A stretch of DNA of 64,000 nucleotides from an uncultured Amylibacter sp. (GTDB taxonomy: Bacteria > Pseudomonadota > Alphaproteobacteria > Rhodobacterales > Rhodobacteraceae): assembly GCA_959347345.1 (NCBI GenBank), contig OY365738.1:2318501-2382500 (forward strand), in the 5' to 3' direction. Positions 9,039 through 17,396 of this stretch are shown in pieces (position 1 is the stretch's first letter; each line of letters opens with the position of its first letter). A program made the translations under genes and the position numbers. Below the pieces are notes generated by a model. It saw only the letters and a program-made list of their open reading frames with translations, was not told the origin of the DNA and did not search any database.

Positions 9039-9503
9039 ATGGAATTAAAAGACATACTAGATAGGCAGGCCGTTGGTTTTGTTCATAATATGAACAGTAA
9101 AAAGCGGCTTTTGCAGCATATCGCCGAACAGGCGCATCAAGTCTATGGGCTGAATGGTGAGGTGGTGTTTGACTCGCTGACCAAGCGGGAGCATCTTGGC
9201 TCTACTGGCGTGGGGCGCGGGGTGGCGATTCCGCACGCGCGGTTTGCAGAGCTGAATACGGTGTGCGGGTTATTCACGCGGTTGCAGGGGGCAACGAAGT
9301 ATGATTCTATGGATGGCGAGCCTGTGGATTTGGTTTTCACCCTGCTTGCGCCGCAAAGCGAAGGGGCTGAGCATTTGAAGGCTTTGGCTTTGGTATCGCG
9401 GACTCTGCGGGCTAGGGATATTTGTGAGAAGTTGCGCTCGAACGATGATCGCGGGGTGTTGTATGATATTTTGACGGATGTTATTCGGCATGAGGCAGCT
9501 TAG
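9039..9503 (+). CDS. ptsN: PTS IIA-like nitrogen regulatory protein
   Basis: A 154-residue EIIA-Ntr domain protein. The phosphorylatable His66 lies in GRGVAIPHARF, preceded by REHLGSTG, with the usual LLAPQSEGAEHLKALA further on. The protein receives phosphate from the PtsP-PtsO relay and adjusts nitrogen and potassium physiology. AAAGAGGAAAC precedes the ATG. The gene closes the lpt-hpf-ptsN unit, and its TAG stop is followed one base later by a heptamer array. Confidence 0.95.
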   Translation: MELKDILDRQAVGFVHNMNSKKRLLQHIAEQAHQVYGLNGEVVFDSLTKREHLGSTGVGRGVAIPHARFAELNTVCGLFTRLQGATKYDSMDGEPVDLVFTLLAPQSEGAEHLKALALVSRTLRARDICEKLRSNDDRGVLYDILTDVIRHEAA

Positions 9504-9504
9504 G

Positions 9505-9565
9505 TTAGTGATTAGTGATTAGTGATTAGTGATTAGTGATTAGTGATTAGTGATTAGTTGTTAGT
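9505..9565 (+). repeat. TAGTGAT heptamer array after ptsN
   Basis: About seven near-perfect TTAGTGA heptamers, then a TTAGTTG variant, beginning directly after the ptsN stop and oriented with the gene. The array contains TAG and TGA in all three frames. Confidence 0.9.
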
Positions 9566-9572
9566 GGGATTA

Positions 9573-9920
9573 GCCCTTCGGGTCTTCGTAATCGCTTGCG
9601 CGATACCGACCAGCGTGGTCTTTTGTGCGTAGCCCCCGCACAAGGGCAGTTGAACCTGCCCGATAAGACAAAGATTCGCGGGGGCATGCCAAAAGCCCTT
9701 TGGTTTCAAGATGATAATGATTCTATAAAATTACTATCTGGAATAACAAGACGTTAGATTGGATTATTTGTTTAGAATACTTGGGAAGTGGCGATAGGTT
9801 TGCTCTAAATTTATTTAGGCTTTGCCTAGATACTAGGACAGGCTTTAGCCAAAAAACTCCGTCCAGCTCTCCGCAGGAGGGGTGGGCGGGTGGGCAACCG
9901 AACGAAGTGAGGGCGCAACA
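9573..9920 (+). repeat. Dispersed hairpin-rich element, copy B
   Basis: A direct-orientation copy of the element at 5323-5642. The order of parts is the same: CCCTTCGGG hairpin, GACCA-GCG-TGGTC hairpin, variable GC hairpin, CATGCCAAAAGCCC, AT-rich middle and GC-rich CTCCGCAGGAG end. The variable hairpin is longer here, with CCCCCGC pairing to GCGGGGG across a ~40-nt insert. The stem is therefore conserved while its sequence changes. It occupies most of the 519-bp gap between ptsN and kdsB. No gene is seen in it. Confidence 0.8.
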
Positions 9921-9991
9921 AAAAACCTCCGCTCTTAACTTCTAATAACAAACCCCTAATCTCTAATAACCAATCATTCACAATTAAAACC

Positions 9992-10027
9992 CCACTAATC
10001 ACTAATCACTAATCGTTAATCACTAAT
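9992..10027 (-). repeat. Heptamer array at the kdsB 3' end
   Basis: CACTAAT units; on the kdsB strand they read TTAGTGA starting at the kdsB stop codon. The array and the one at 9505-9565 bracket element copy B in inverted orientation. Confidence 0.85.
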
Positions 10028-10829
10028 TAATCCCCAAATCCGCCAGCATCCCTTCCACGCGGGCTATATCGGTTGGGTTATTCACCTCCCAAAAAGCACG
10101 CCCTTTGGCGGCAACTTCCACACATTGCACAGTCGCGCCATAAGACAAAAACCGCAACTGTTCCAGCCCTTCTGCCGATTCCAAATCACAAGGCGACCAG
10201 CCGATATAATCCTGCAAAGCCTGCGGGCGATAGGCGTAAACACCGACATGATGATAAACCGCAACCTCGCCAGCACCATCATCAGCACCACCACCGCCAT
10301 AAGGTATCACCTCTTTGGAAAAATACATCGCCCGCCCTTGGGCATCAAACACAGCCGTGGTTGCGCCGACTCGCCCCTCTGCTCGGTCTTGCTTTAACGC
10401 CGCCAAACCCTCCGCATCACATTTCAAAACAGGGGTTGCCATTGCCGCCTTTGGATAATCGCGCATTGCCCCAACCAACGCGGTTACAAAATCAGGCGGG
10501 GTCAGGGGCGCGTCACCTTGCAGGTTAATAACCAGCTCATAATCACCACCATTGGCCGCCTCGGCACATCGCTCCGTACCATTGCGCGCCGCCGCCGAGG
10601 TCATCACAACCTCCCCACCGAAGCCCGTAACACAGTCCGCTATCGCGGTATTATCCGTGGCGACAACGATTTTCACCTCTGGCATAACCGCACGGACACG
10701 CTCCGCAGCCTCCCAACTACGTTGGATAAGAGGTTTTGCCACGCCACCCGCCCCGCGCAAATCCGCCAAGGGCTTGCCGATAAACCGCGTTGAGTCATAC
10801 CGCGCTGGAATTACCAATAAAATAGCCAT
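10023..10829 (-). CDS. kdsB: 3-deoxy-manno-octulosonate cytidylyltransferase
   Basis: Activates KDO with CTP for lipid A-core assembly. The 268-residue protein has the signature IPARYDSTRFIGKPLADL at residues 7-24, the conserved RCAEAA and LQGDAPL region, and a normal length. The start is 1 nt from the cysQ stop, so the two are surely co-transcribed. Last gene of the rfbC-rfbB-rfbD-cysQ-kdsB minus-strand unit. Its stop overlaps a heptamer array. Confidence 0.94.
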   Translation of the reverse strand: MAILLVIPARYDSTRFIGKPLADLRGAGGVAKPLIQRSWEAAERVRAVMPEVKIVVATDNTAIADCVTGFGGEVVMTSAAARNGTERCAEAANGGDYELVINLQGDAPLTPPDFVTALVGAMRDYPKAAMATPVLKCDAEGLAALKQDRAEGRVGATTAVFDAQGRAMYFSKEVIPYGGGGADDGAGEVAVYHHVGVYAYRPQALQDYIGWSPCDLESAEGLEQLRFLSYGATVQCVEVAAKGRAFWEVNNPTDIARVEGMLADLGIN

Positions 10830-10830
10830 C

Positions 10831-11649
10831 CTACCCCGAATCCCCCTGTTTTAACTGCACCCCCGCGCTGTAAGCAATAAACAAAGGGTTTTTAAACCCC
10901 GCCTTGCCATAGCGCAACGGTGCGTGTGTGTTAAAATCCACGACATGCCCGCCCGCCGCCGATAAAATAGCATGCCCCGCCGCCGTATCCCATTCCATCG
11001 TAGGCCCTAGACGTGGATAAATATCCGCCTGTCCCGCCGCCAATAGGCAGAATTTCAAAGAAGACCCAGCCGTATCCACTCGCGCGGGTTTATAGGATTT
11101 GATATAATGGTCGGTTATCGAATCGCTATGCGAATAAGAGGCAATAAAACACAGCGCGTTATTATCAGGCGGATTCACCCGCAAAACTTTGCATTCCCCG
11201 ATTTTATGAGGATCAAGGATATTGGGGTTATGGTCACCGAATTCCTCAACCGCTTGCCCTTGGGTATTGGTATAAAATAACCGCCCCCGTGCGGGCGCGT
11301 AGATAATGCCGAAAACCGGAACTTCATCAACGACATAGGCGATATTCACCGTGAAATCCTTACCCCGCCGAATGAAATCTTTCGTGCCGTCCAAGGGATC
11401 AACGATAAAAAATGCCGCCGCCTTTAGCGAATGGGTTTGGGTTTGTTCTTCTGTCACCACCACGCTATCGGGGAAACCCGCTCGCAACCCGTTGTAAATA
11501 TGGACATCGGCGGCTTTATCGGCGAGGGTGACGGGGCTGTTATCAGGCTTTATATCCACGCCGAAATCGGGAGTTTCATAGATTTCCATGATTTTCTGCC
11601 CAGCCTCTATCGCCAATTTGCGTATTAAATGTATTTGTGTCGCGTCCAT
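10831..11649 (-). CDS. cysQ: 3'(2'),5'-bisphosphate nucleotidase CysQ
   Basis: A 272-residue inositol-monophosphatase-family enzyme that hydrolyses 3'-phosphoadenosine 5'-phosphate, recycling the by-product of sulfate assimilation. It has metal-binding Glu residues in VVTEEQ, DPLDGTKDF near residue 85, and WDTAAGHAIL near the C-terminus. It sits between rfbD (10 nt) and kdsB (1 nt). The link to sugar genes is probably only shared transcription. Assignment to CysQ rather than an inositol phosphatase follows from the DGTKDFI motif. Confidence 0.88.
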   Translation of the reverse strand: MDATQIHLIRKLAIEAGQKIMEIYETPDFGVDIKPDNSPVTLADKAADVHIYNGLRAGFPDSVVVTEEQTQTHSLKAAAFFIVDPLDGTKDFIRRGKDFTVNIAYVVDEVPVFGIIYAPARGRLFYTNTQGQAVEEFGDHNPNILDPHKIGECKVLRVNPPDNNALCFIASYSHSDSITDHYIKSYKPARVDTAGSSLKFCLLAAGQADIYPRLGPTMEWDTAAGHAILSAAGGHVVDFNTHAPLRYGKAGFKNPLFIAYSAGVQLKQGDSG

Positions 11650-11659
11650 ATCTGTGTCC

Positions 11660-12583
11660 TTATCGGTTTTGTAATTGGCTTCTGGGGTCGCTTAACTCTG
11701 CAATAGTTTTGCCTAAAGATAAACGCCAATCGGGTTGTTTTATATTAAAAGCCGCCAAAATCCGCGCACAATCCATCCGCGAGTTCTGCGGGCGAGGCGC
11801 GGGCGTGGGATAATCCGCGCTGGGAATTGGCGTGATTTCCACGGGCAAATCCGCCATGTTAAATATTTCGGTCGCGAAATCCGCCCAACTGACAAAAGGC
11901 GCACCCCCGTAATGATAAATCCCTGATAAAGACGAATCGCGTTTTTGATAAAACGCGGCGGCGATTTTTAATAAGGCACCCGCGATGCTATCCGCGCCCG
12001 TGGGGCCACCGATTTGGTCGCTGACTATTGATAATTTTTTAGGGGCTAGGCTTTTGTCGGTTGCACCCAGCCTTAACATAGTTTTGACGAAATTCGCGCC
12101 AAAGGGGGAAAACACCCACGATGTGCGGATTATGGCGAAATACGCATCTGCACCAGCATCCGCCTCCGCGATAATCCCTTGCTCGCCCTGATATTTTGTC
12201 TGCCCATAAACACCCAAGGGTGCGGGCATGTCGCCCTCTGCCCAGCATCCCGTGCCTGACCCGTCAAACACATAATCGGTGGAAATATGCAAGAACGGAA
12301 TACCGCGAGCGAATGCCACTTTGGCAATTTGCACGGGGGTTGTGGCGTTGATTTGCAATGCCAAATCCGCCTCTGATTCCGCTTTATCCACGGCGGTATA
12401 GGCGGCGGCGTTAATGATAATATCGGGGGCGATGGTTTCAATCGCACTTATACACGCGGAGGGGTCGCAGAAATCCGCATCCTCCCGCCCAAGGCAAATA
12501 ACCGCTCGCCCGCCCAATCGTGCCAGTTCCCGTGCGACTTGCCCGTTTTTGCCAAAGACCAGAATTTTTATGGGAGGGCTCAT
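11660..12583 (-). CDS. rfbD: dTDP-4-dehydrorhamnose reductase
   Basis: Last step of dTDP-L-rhamnose synthesis, NAD(P)H-dependent. The 307-residue SDR-fold protein has [18 protein letters not shown] at the N-terminus, [21 protein letters not shown] and the catalytic YGQTKYQGE. The ATG at 12583 overlaps the rfbB stop in an ATGA junction, so I take it as the start rather than an in-frame codon further upstream. No rfbA (glucose-1-phosphate thymidylyltransferase) is in the cluster. Confidence 0.94.
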   Translation of the reverse strand: MSPPIKILVFGKNGQVARELARLGGRAVICLGREDADFCDPSACISAIETIAPDIIINAAAYTAVDKAESEADLALQINATTPVQIAKVAFARGIPFLHISTDYVFDGSGTGCWAEGDMPAPLGVYGQTKYQGEQGIIAEADAGADAYFAIIRTSWVFSPFGANFVKTMLRLGATDKSLAPKKLSIVSDQIGGPTGADSIAGALLKIAAAFYQKRDSSLSGIYHYGGAPFVSWADFATEIFNMADLPVEITPIPSADYPTPAPRPQNSRMDCARILAAFNIKQPDWRLSLGKTIAELSDPRSQLQNR

Positions 12584-13620
12584 CCCTTTACCCCCAAACG
12601 CTGTCCCACACCATCGCGGTTTTGCAATCCACGCCACCAAGGCTCATTATCCAAATACCACTGCACGGTTTTGCGCAAACCTTGCTGCAAACTAACGCTT
12701 GGTTGCCAGCCGAGCTCGCCCCGCATACGGCTTGGGTCTATGGCATAGCGTAAATCATGCCCCGGTCTATCGGCGACAAACTCAATAAGGTCACTATACG
12801 GGGCAGAACGCGGTTGCAATTCATCCAGCAGAGCGCAAATCGCGCGAACAAGGTCTATATTCGTGGATTCGTTTTCCCCACCGATATTATAGCTCTGCCC
12901 CACGCGTCCCTTTTGTATCACCAATAATAACGCCTCCGCGTGATCCTCTACATACAGCCAATCGCGGACATTCTGCCCGTTGCCATAAACGGGAATCGCC
13001 TTACCCGCAAGAGCGTTTAGAATAACAACAGGAATGAACTTTTCGGGGAAATGATAGGGGCCATAGTTATTGGAACAATTGGTGATAATCACGGGCAAAC
13101 CAAACGTCTCCCCCCACGCCCGCACCAGATGATCGGAGGCAGCTTTTGACGCGGCATAAGGCGAATTCGGCGCGTAAGCCGTGGTTTCGGTGAAAGCCCC
13201 CGTTTTGCCTAAACTGCCATAAACCTCGTCAGTAGAGATATGATGAAACCGAAACGCAGGGGGTTGCCCCGCGTCCTGCCAAAACCTCCGCCCTGCCGCC
13301 AGCATTTCATACGTGCCGTTGATATTCGTGCGAATAAAGGATTCGGGCGCGTCAATCGAGCGATCAACGTGGGATTCCGCCGCCAAATTCATCACCACAT
13401 CGGGCTGATGCGTTTCAAAAATACGGCGCAGAGCCACCGCATCGGTAATATCCGCATGTTCAAAATGATAATTGGGGTGGTCGGCGACTTCCGCCACATT
13501 GTCCAGACAGGCGGCATAGGTCAGGGCATCAAGGTTAATAACCTCATGCCCCTTGGCTATTGCAGTGCGAACTAGGGCAGACCCGATAAACCCCGCCCCC
13601 CCTGTGATAAGAATTTTCAT
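12580..13620 (-). CDS. rfbB: dTDP-glucose 4,6-dehydratase
   Basis: Converts dTDP-glucose to dTDP-4-keto-6-deoxyglucose. The 346-residue extended SDR protein has the NAD-binding [12 protein letters not shown] at residues 7-18, the family-specific STDEVYG, the [10 protein letters not shown] catalytic Tyr and Lys, and [10 protein letters not shown]. It overlaps rfbC upstream and rfbD downstream by 4 nt each, so the three are translationally coupled. Length and motifs are normal. Confidence 0.96.
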   Translation of the reverse strand: MKILITGGAGFIGSALVRTAIAKGHEVINLDALTYAACLDNVAEVADHPNYHFEHADITDAVALRRIFETHQPDVVMNLAAESHVDRSIDAPESFIRTNINGTYEMLAAGRRFWQDAGQPPAFRFHHISTDEVYGSLGKTGAFTETTAYAPNSPYAASKAASDHLVRAWGETFGLPVIITNCSNNYGPYHFPEKFIPVVILNALAGKAIPVYGNGQNVRDWLYVEDHAEALLLVIQKGRVGQSYNIGGENESTNIDLVRAICALLDELQPRSAPYSDLIEFVADRPGHDLRYAIDPSRMRGELGWQPSVSLQQGLRKTVQWYLDNEPWWRGLQNRDGVGQRLGVKG

Positions 13621-14183
13621 CGGCTTGCTTTCTTAAAGGGGGACTGTAAATCGCGAAACGCGGGGGCGTTTAAGTCTTTGTTTGATAGTTGCGGGGGTGT
13701 GTCGCCCAGCCCCCAATCAATCGCCAAATCGGCATCGTCAAACCGAACCGAGCCTTCCGTTTCGGGCGCATAAAAATCACTGCATTTATACATGACTTCT
13801 GTGTTCGCCTCCAGCGTGGCAAAGCCGTGAAGAAACCCCGCGGGGACGAATAATTGTTGGGTATTTTGCGCGGATAATTCCACGGCAACCCAGTGTCCGT
13901 AGGTTGGGCTGTTCGTGCGAATATCCACGGCTACATCGCGAATCCGCCCGTGGGTGACGCGGATGAGTTTATCCTGCGCCTTTGGCGGAGCTTGGAAATG
14001 CAGCCCGCGTACCGTGCCTATTGTTGCGGAAAAAGAGTGGTTGTCTTGGACGAAAGCGGCGGTAATTCCTGCGTTCGCGAGGGTTTGGGCGTTGTAAGTT
14101 TCGCTGAACCAGCCGCGTGTGTCGCCAAAGCGCGGGGGTGTGATGATAACAACATCGCGTAGTTTGGTGGGGGTTATGGTCAT
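13617..14183 (-). CDS. rfbC: dTDP-4-dehydrorhamnose 3,5-epimerase
   Basis: A cupin-fold epimerase of the dTDP-rhamnose pathway, 188 residues. It shows [15 protein letters not shown] with the catalytic His, a [18 protein letters not shown] strand pair, and [10 protein letters not shown]. First gene of the minus-strand unit. The preceding gap carries a heptamer array but no obvious promoter. Confidence 0.95.
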   Translation of the reverse strand: MTITPTKLRDVVIITPPRFGDTRGWFSETYNAQTLANAGITAAFVQDNHSFSATIGTVRGLHFQAPPKAQDKLIRVTHGRIRDVAVDIRTNSPTYGHWVAVELSAQNTQQLFVPAGFLHGFATLEANTEVMYKCSDFYAPETEGSVRFDDADLAIDWGLGDTPPQLSNKDLNAPAFRDLQSPFKKASR

Positions 14184-14218
14184 GGGGGTGTGTTTGCTAT
14201 ATTTTTGGCGAATTGTAA

Positions 14219-14248
14219 ATAGTGATTAGTGATTAGTGATTAGTGATT
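14219..14248 (+). repeat. TAGTGAT heptamer array between rfbC and the coiled-coil trio
   Basis: About four perfect TAGTGAT heptamers in the 229-bp gap between the divergent rfbC and 14413 genes. No plus-strand gene ends here, so this array is not at a sense stop codon. Confidence 0.9.
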
Positions 14249-14359
14249 GGGCTTGATTATTTATTGATTGCTGGTTATAGTTTTTTGCAAGTGAAAAGGA
14301 ACTTTTCTTTATGAATAGTTAAAAATAATCAAAAATTCGTATTTTACCCCTTTACCTTT

Positions 14360-14393
14360 TGTTAAAACATGCTAGAAAAATGATGTTAAAACA
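14360..14393 (+). promoter_or_regulatory. Paired TGTTAAAACA boxes upstream of the coiled-coil trio
   Basis: Two identical decamers TGTTAAAACA at 14360-14369 and 14384-14393, centres 24 bp apart, 20-53 nt before the first gene of the trio. Each is a weak palindrome (TGTT...AACA). They look like operator half-sites; no known regulator is recognised. Confidence 0.4.
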
Positions 14394-14412
14394 CGACAAA
14401 AAGGAGAATGTC

Positions 14413-15015
14413 ATGACAAACGATAACAACAAACCTAGTACTACGGACACAGACCCCGCCACTTTTTCAACAGCAAAGAGTAATAAACTTGCTGAGCATA
14501 TTAATTCTAACGATATGATAAAAATGGGGTGGCTTCATAAAATGAAGCTGAATGGTGCCGTAGGTAAAGTTGCGAGCGAAAAGCTATCTGAAATTGCCAG
14601 AAACATGGTTGAGGCGCAAAAACAGGAAATCACCCATCACTTGATGTTGAATTTGGACGTTAATAAAAAACACGCATTTAATCAATATATGGAGAAGGTT
14701 GGATATTTAAACTCTGACATGATAAAAAGGTCTAATGAAATGGAAAAAGATTTGGTTAGAATTTTACGTGATGTTGGCGAAAGCATAGAAGAAGAAAGAA
14801 ACCAGTGGGTTAAAAAGATTGAGGGGCGCAAGTTATCCGATGAAGCCCATAAAAAAGAAACCGACAAAATGAATAAGTGGATTGGCATATTAGAACAGCA
14901 AGCAGAAGCAAAAATTGAATTGCTAATGAAAACGCATACTGAATCCCTGCAAGCGACTTTACAGTTTTTTAAAGATACAACCCTTGATAATAAGGGCAAA
15001 AGTATTTTAGACTAG
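14413..15015 (+). CDS. Uncharacterised coiled-coil protein, trio gene 1
   Basis: A 200-residue protein of unknown family, without signal peptide or membrane segment. The first ~75 residues are polar, with a Ser/Thr-rich start and a helical KLNGAVGKVASEKLSEIARN stretch. Residues ~80-190 form a charged coiled-coil-like helix series beginning MLNLDVNKKHAFNQYMEKVG. That region is closely repeated in the next gene. AAAAAGGAGAATGTC precedes the ATG at 14413; the frame extends upstream but without such a ribosome site. AT-rich relative to neighbours. The cassette setting with a DUF4407-like membrane protein suggests a joint function, which I cannot name. Confidence 0.75.
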   Translation: MTNDNNKPSTTDTDPATFSTAKSNKLAEHINSNDMIKMGWLHKMKLNGAVGKVASEKLSEIARNMVEAQKQEITHHLMLNLDVNKKHAFNQYMEKVGYLNSDMIKRSNEMEKDLVRILRDVGESIEEERNQWVKKIEGRKLSDEAHKKETDKMNKWIGILEQQAEAKIELLMKTHTESLQATLQFFKDTTLDNKGKSILD

Positions 15016-15032
15016 CCTGCAAGTAATACAAA

Positions 15033-15446
15033 ATGATAAAAACGGTTTTTCCTACTGATGAAGAAATCATGCATGGTTTGATGTTAGAGTTAGATGTTAG
15101 TAAAAAACGCGCCTTTAACCAATATATTGAGAAGGTTGGACTTCTAAATGCTGATTTAATAAAAAAATCATCTCAACTAGAAGAATGTTGGCGTGAAATT
15201 TTGATTGATTCTATTGAGCGAATATACAAAGAAAAAGATGTATGGACAAAAAAAATTGATTCGTTAAATTTATCTGATGAAGACCATAAAAAAGAAATTG
15301 ACAGAATGCATAAATGCATTGACCTTGCCGAACAGCAGGTAGAGGAAAAAATTAAATTGTTAATGAAAATACATAGCGAATCTCTTGTCGCGGTATTACA
15401 GCTTTTTAAAAATACTGCAATTGAAGTTGATTCCGCCCTAAAATAA
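15033..15446 (+). CDS. Uncharacterised coiled-coil protein, trio gene 2 (paralogue of gene 1)
   Basis: A 137-residue paralogue of the C-terminal two thirds of the preceding protein: MLELDVSKKRAFNQYIEKVG and SDEDHKKEIDRMHKCI align with matching segments of gene 1. This points to a tandem duplication followed by loss of the N-terminal ~65 residues, or to gain of that part by gene 1. It is predicted to be soluble and largely helical. It starts 17 nt after gene 1 and ends 18 nt before the membrane protein gene, consistent with one operon. Function unknown. Confidence 0.75.
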   Translation: MIKTVFPTDEEIMHGLMLELDVSKKRAFNQYIEKVGLLNADLIKKSSQLEECWREILIDSIERIYKEKDVWTKKIDSLNLSDEDHKKEIDRMHKCIDLAEQQVEEKIKLLMKIHSESLVAVLQLFKNTAIEVDSALK

Positions 15447-15464
15447 AATGAAATATAAGATAGC

Positions 15465-16994
15465 ATGATTAAAAAATTTATTTTTGCCTCGCTTAACGTT
15501 GACGAGTCTATACTAAACGACACAAACTCAAAAAAAGAACATAATTTAATTTATGGGCTATTTGCTAGCGTAATTTTAAGTACATTAGTTGTCTTTGGTA
15601 TTACGCTTTACGCTTGTAGTGTTGTTCCTGATTTGGAAGGCTTTTATGCTTGGCTGATTGCCACTATTGTTGCCATTATTATTTTTAGGTTTGACTGTGC
15701 TATCATCGGTTCGGAATGGGATAGGTCGCAAAACCATCAATCCGAAATTTTACAAACCTATGCAATACCCGCGATTTTCTGGGGATTTATTAATTTTGTT
15801 TTGAAGGTCGTAAGGCTCTCCCCAAGGATTGCTTTTTCTATTGTGATTGCCGTTTTTATTGCAACGATTGCAGAGCTGGCTATACAGAAAGATACTATCC
15901 AAACAGTATTAACAGATAGAGCCAATCAGTATAATGAGGAAACAGGCAATAAAGACAGACGCGACGAATTAACCGATAAACATAAGGACAGTGTTGCTCG
16001 GCTTAACACAAGAAAGGAAACCCTTGAAACAAGTATTGAGGCACGGGGTAAAATCAATTTTAACCAACGCCTAGAATTACTTCAAAGCGATTCTGAACGT
16101 TTAACCAATGTAAAGGCAGAATTGCAAGCCACTATAAAAACTCTTACCGATGAAAAATTGAAACGTGAAGAAAATTTATTACTAGATGAAACAGAATTTG
16201 CCACTTTGGAGTCTGAGATTGCAGAGCTTCAAAGGCTAATGGATGAAGAGGTGAATGACCCAGACAAATGCCGAAATGTGGGGGCTGAAAAATGCCGTGG
16301 CCCAGAATGGGAGAGATACCGTGACAATTTGCGTCAAGCCGAAGATAAATTGAGCAAAATTGTAATTTCGGCTGAAAGAACGGCACTAAACACATTAAAC
16401 GATACAATTCTTACACAAGAAGCCCTGTTAAATACGAATCGGGCAGACCTTGAAGCTGTGAATAAAGAATTAGATGCAGTTGGCGACAACAGTGGTAAAA
16501 CGCCTGAACAGCTTGAATCAGAGCTTGCCAAGATAAAAACAGAAATAGCCGACCAAGAGCAAAAAAACACGGACGAATTGCGTAAATTTGACGAAGAAGA
16601 AAAAGACCGAGGGCAATACCGCAACCCCAATGAATACGATTTTTTATTGTTATATTCAGGTCTTGAAGAGCTTCATAATGACCCGCAAAGAGGCGCGGGG
16701 GCTGTAAAGTTTTCGTGGGGGTTATTTCGCTTTATAGTGCTGATGGAATTATCGGCAGTCATATCTGCCCTATTCTTTTTGCCATACAGTATCTATGCGT
16801 CAAAAGCCTATGTAGATGTCAAAGAAAGACAGCTTGATGAAGAGATAGAAATGTCTAAATTTAAAGATAAGCGGCAAAACGAATTGTATATGTCAACTGG
16901 TTTGGGAAGAAACATAAAGAAAGCAACGAAAGCTATTCATGAAGGTCAATTGGATGGCGAACCAAACCCCACTCCACCACCTCAAAAAGAATAA
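15465..16994 (+). CDS. DUF4407-like membrane protein with long coiled coil, trio gene 3
   Basis: A 509-residue protein with about four membrane segments in the N-terminal 145 residues (e.g. LIYGLFASVILSTLVVFGI, YAWLIATIVAIIIFRFDCAI, IAFSIVIAVFIATIAELAI). A coiled coil of about 260 residues, rich in E, K, L and N, follows, and a fifth membrane segment near residues 425-450 (FIVLMELSAVISALFFLPYS). This layout and the RFDCAI motif resemble DUF4407 proteins, whose function is not known to me. By topology the long helix could reach across the periplasm or form a cytoplasmic stalk, loosely like ZorA/MotA-type complexes; that comparison is only structural inference. The last residues are proline-rich. 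Confidence 0.7.
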   Translation: MIKKFIFASLNVDESILNDTNSKKEHNLIYGLFASVILSTLVVFGITLYACSVVPDLEGFYAWLIATIVAIIIFRFDCAIIGSEWDRSQNHQSEILQTYAIPAIFWGFINFVLKVVRLSPRIAFSIVIAVFIATIAELAIQKDTIQTVLTDRANQYNEETGNKDRRDELTDKHKDSVARLNTRKETLETSIEARGKINFNQRLELLQSDSERLTNVKAELQATIKTLTDEKLKREENLLLDETEFATLESEIAELQRLMDEEVNDPDKCRNVGAEKCRGPEWERYRDNLRQAEDKLSKIVISAERTALNTLNDTILTQEALLNTNRADLEAVNKELDAVGDNSGKTPEQLESELAKIKTEIADQEQKNTDELRKFDEEEKDRGQYRNPNEYDFLLLYSGLEELHNDPQRGAGAVKFSWGLFRFIVLMELSAVISALFFLPYSIYASKAYVDVKERQLDEEIEMSKFKDKRQNELYMSTGLGRNIKKATKAIHEGQLDGEPNPTPPPQKE

Positions 16995-17017
16995 TACGAA
17001 TCATTCATAACTAATAA

Positions 17018-17293
17018 CTAAAAATTATTCACCACCACAATCCGCAATATAGACACGCAAACCAGCACAACCAAGGGCGTGAAATCCAACACCCCCGCTC
17101 TCGGTAAAATCCGTCTAATCGGGCGGTACAACGGCTCTAATATCTGGTTTAACCCATGATAAACCTGCATCACCACTGGCTGATGCCTATTCAAAATCTG
17201 AAAGTTTATTAACAAACTCATAACCACTTGGACTATGATAAAAAACCAAACCATATTCAATAAAAGCAGTAAAATCTGCGCCAATGTGCTCAT
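17018..17293 (-). CDS. yggT: YggT family membrane protein
   Basis: A 91-residue protein with two hydrophobic segments flanking the family's conserved RILEPLYRPIRRILP-like stretch (here QILEPLYRPIRRILPRAG), ending in DFTPLVVLVCVSIL. YggT proteins are small inner-membrane proteins implicated in membrane or division-linked organisation and osmotic tolerance. The ATG at 17293 gives the normal length; the frame extends 57 nt upstream without support. Its stop is followed by a degenerate TAGTTATTAGTTA tract. Divergent from the UMF1 gene. Confidence 0.9.
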   Translation of the reverse strand: MSTLAQILLLLLNMVWFFIIVQVVMSLLINFQILNRHQPVVMQVYHGLNQILEPLYRPIRRILPRAGVLDFTPLVVLVCVSILRIVVVNNF

Positions 17294-17396
17294 CAATTCA
17301 GCCCTTATCTTTGTTATGCCGTGCCCACAAAATACCATTCCCCGCGCCAAAACACAACCCTATTTTATATCCTGTCGTTTTGTGCCATAAGGCAGT

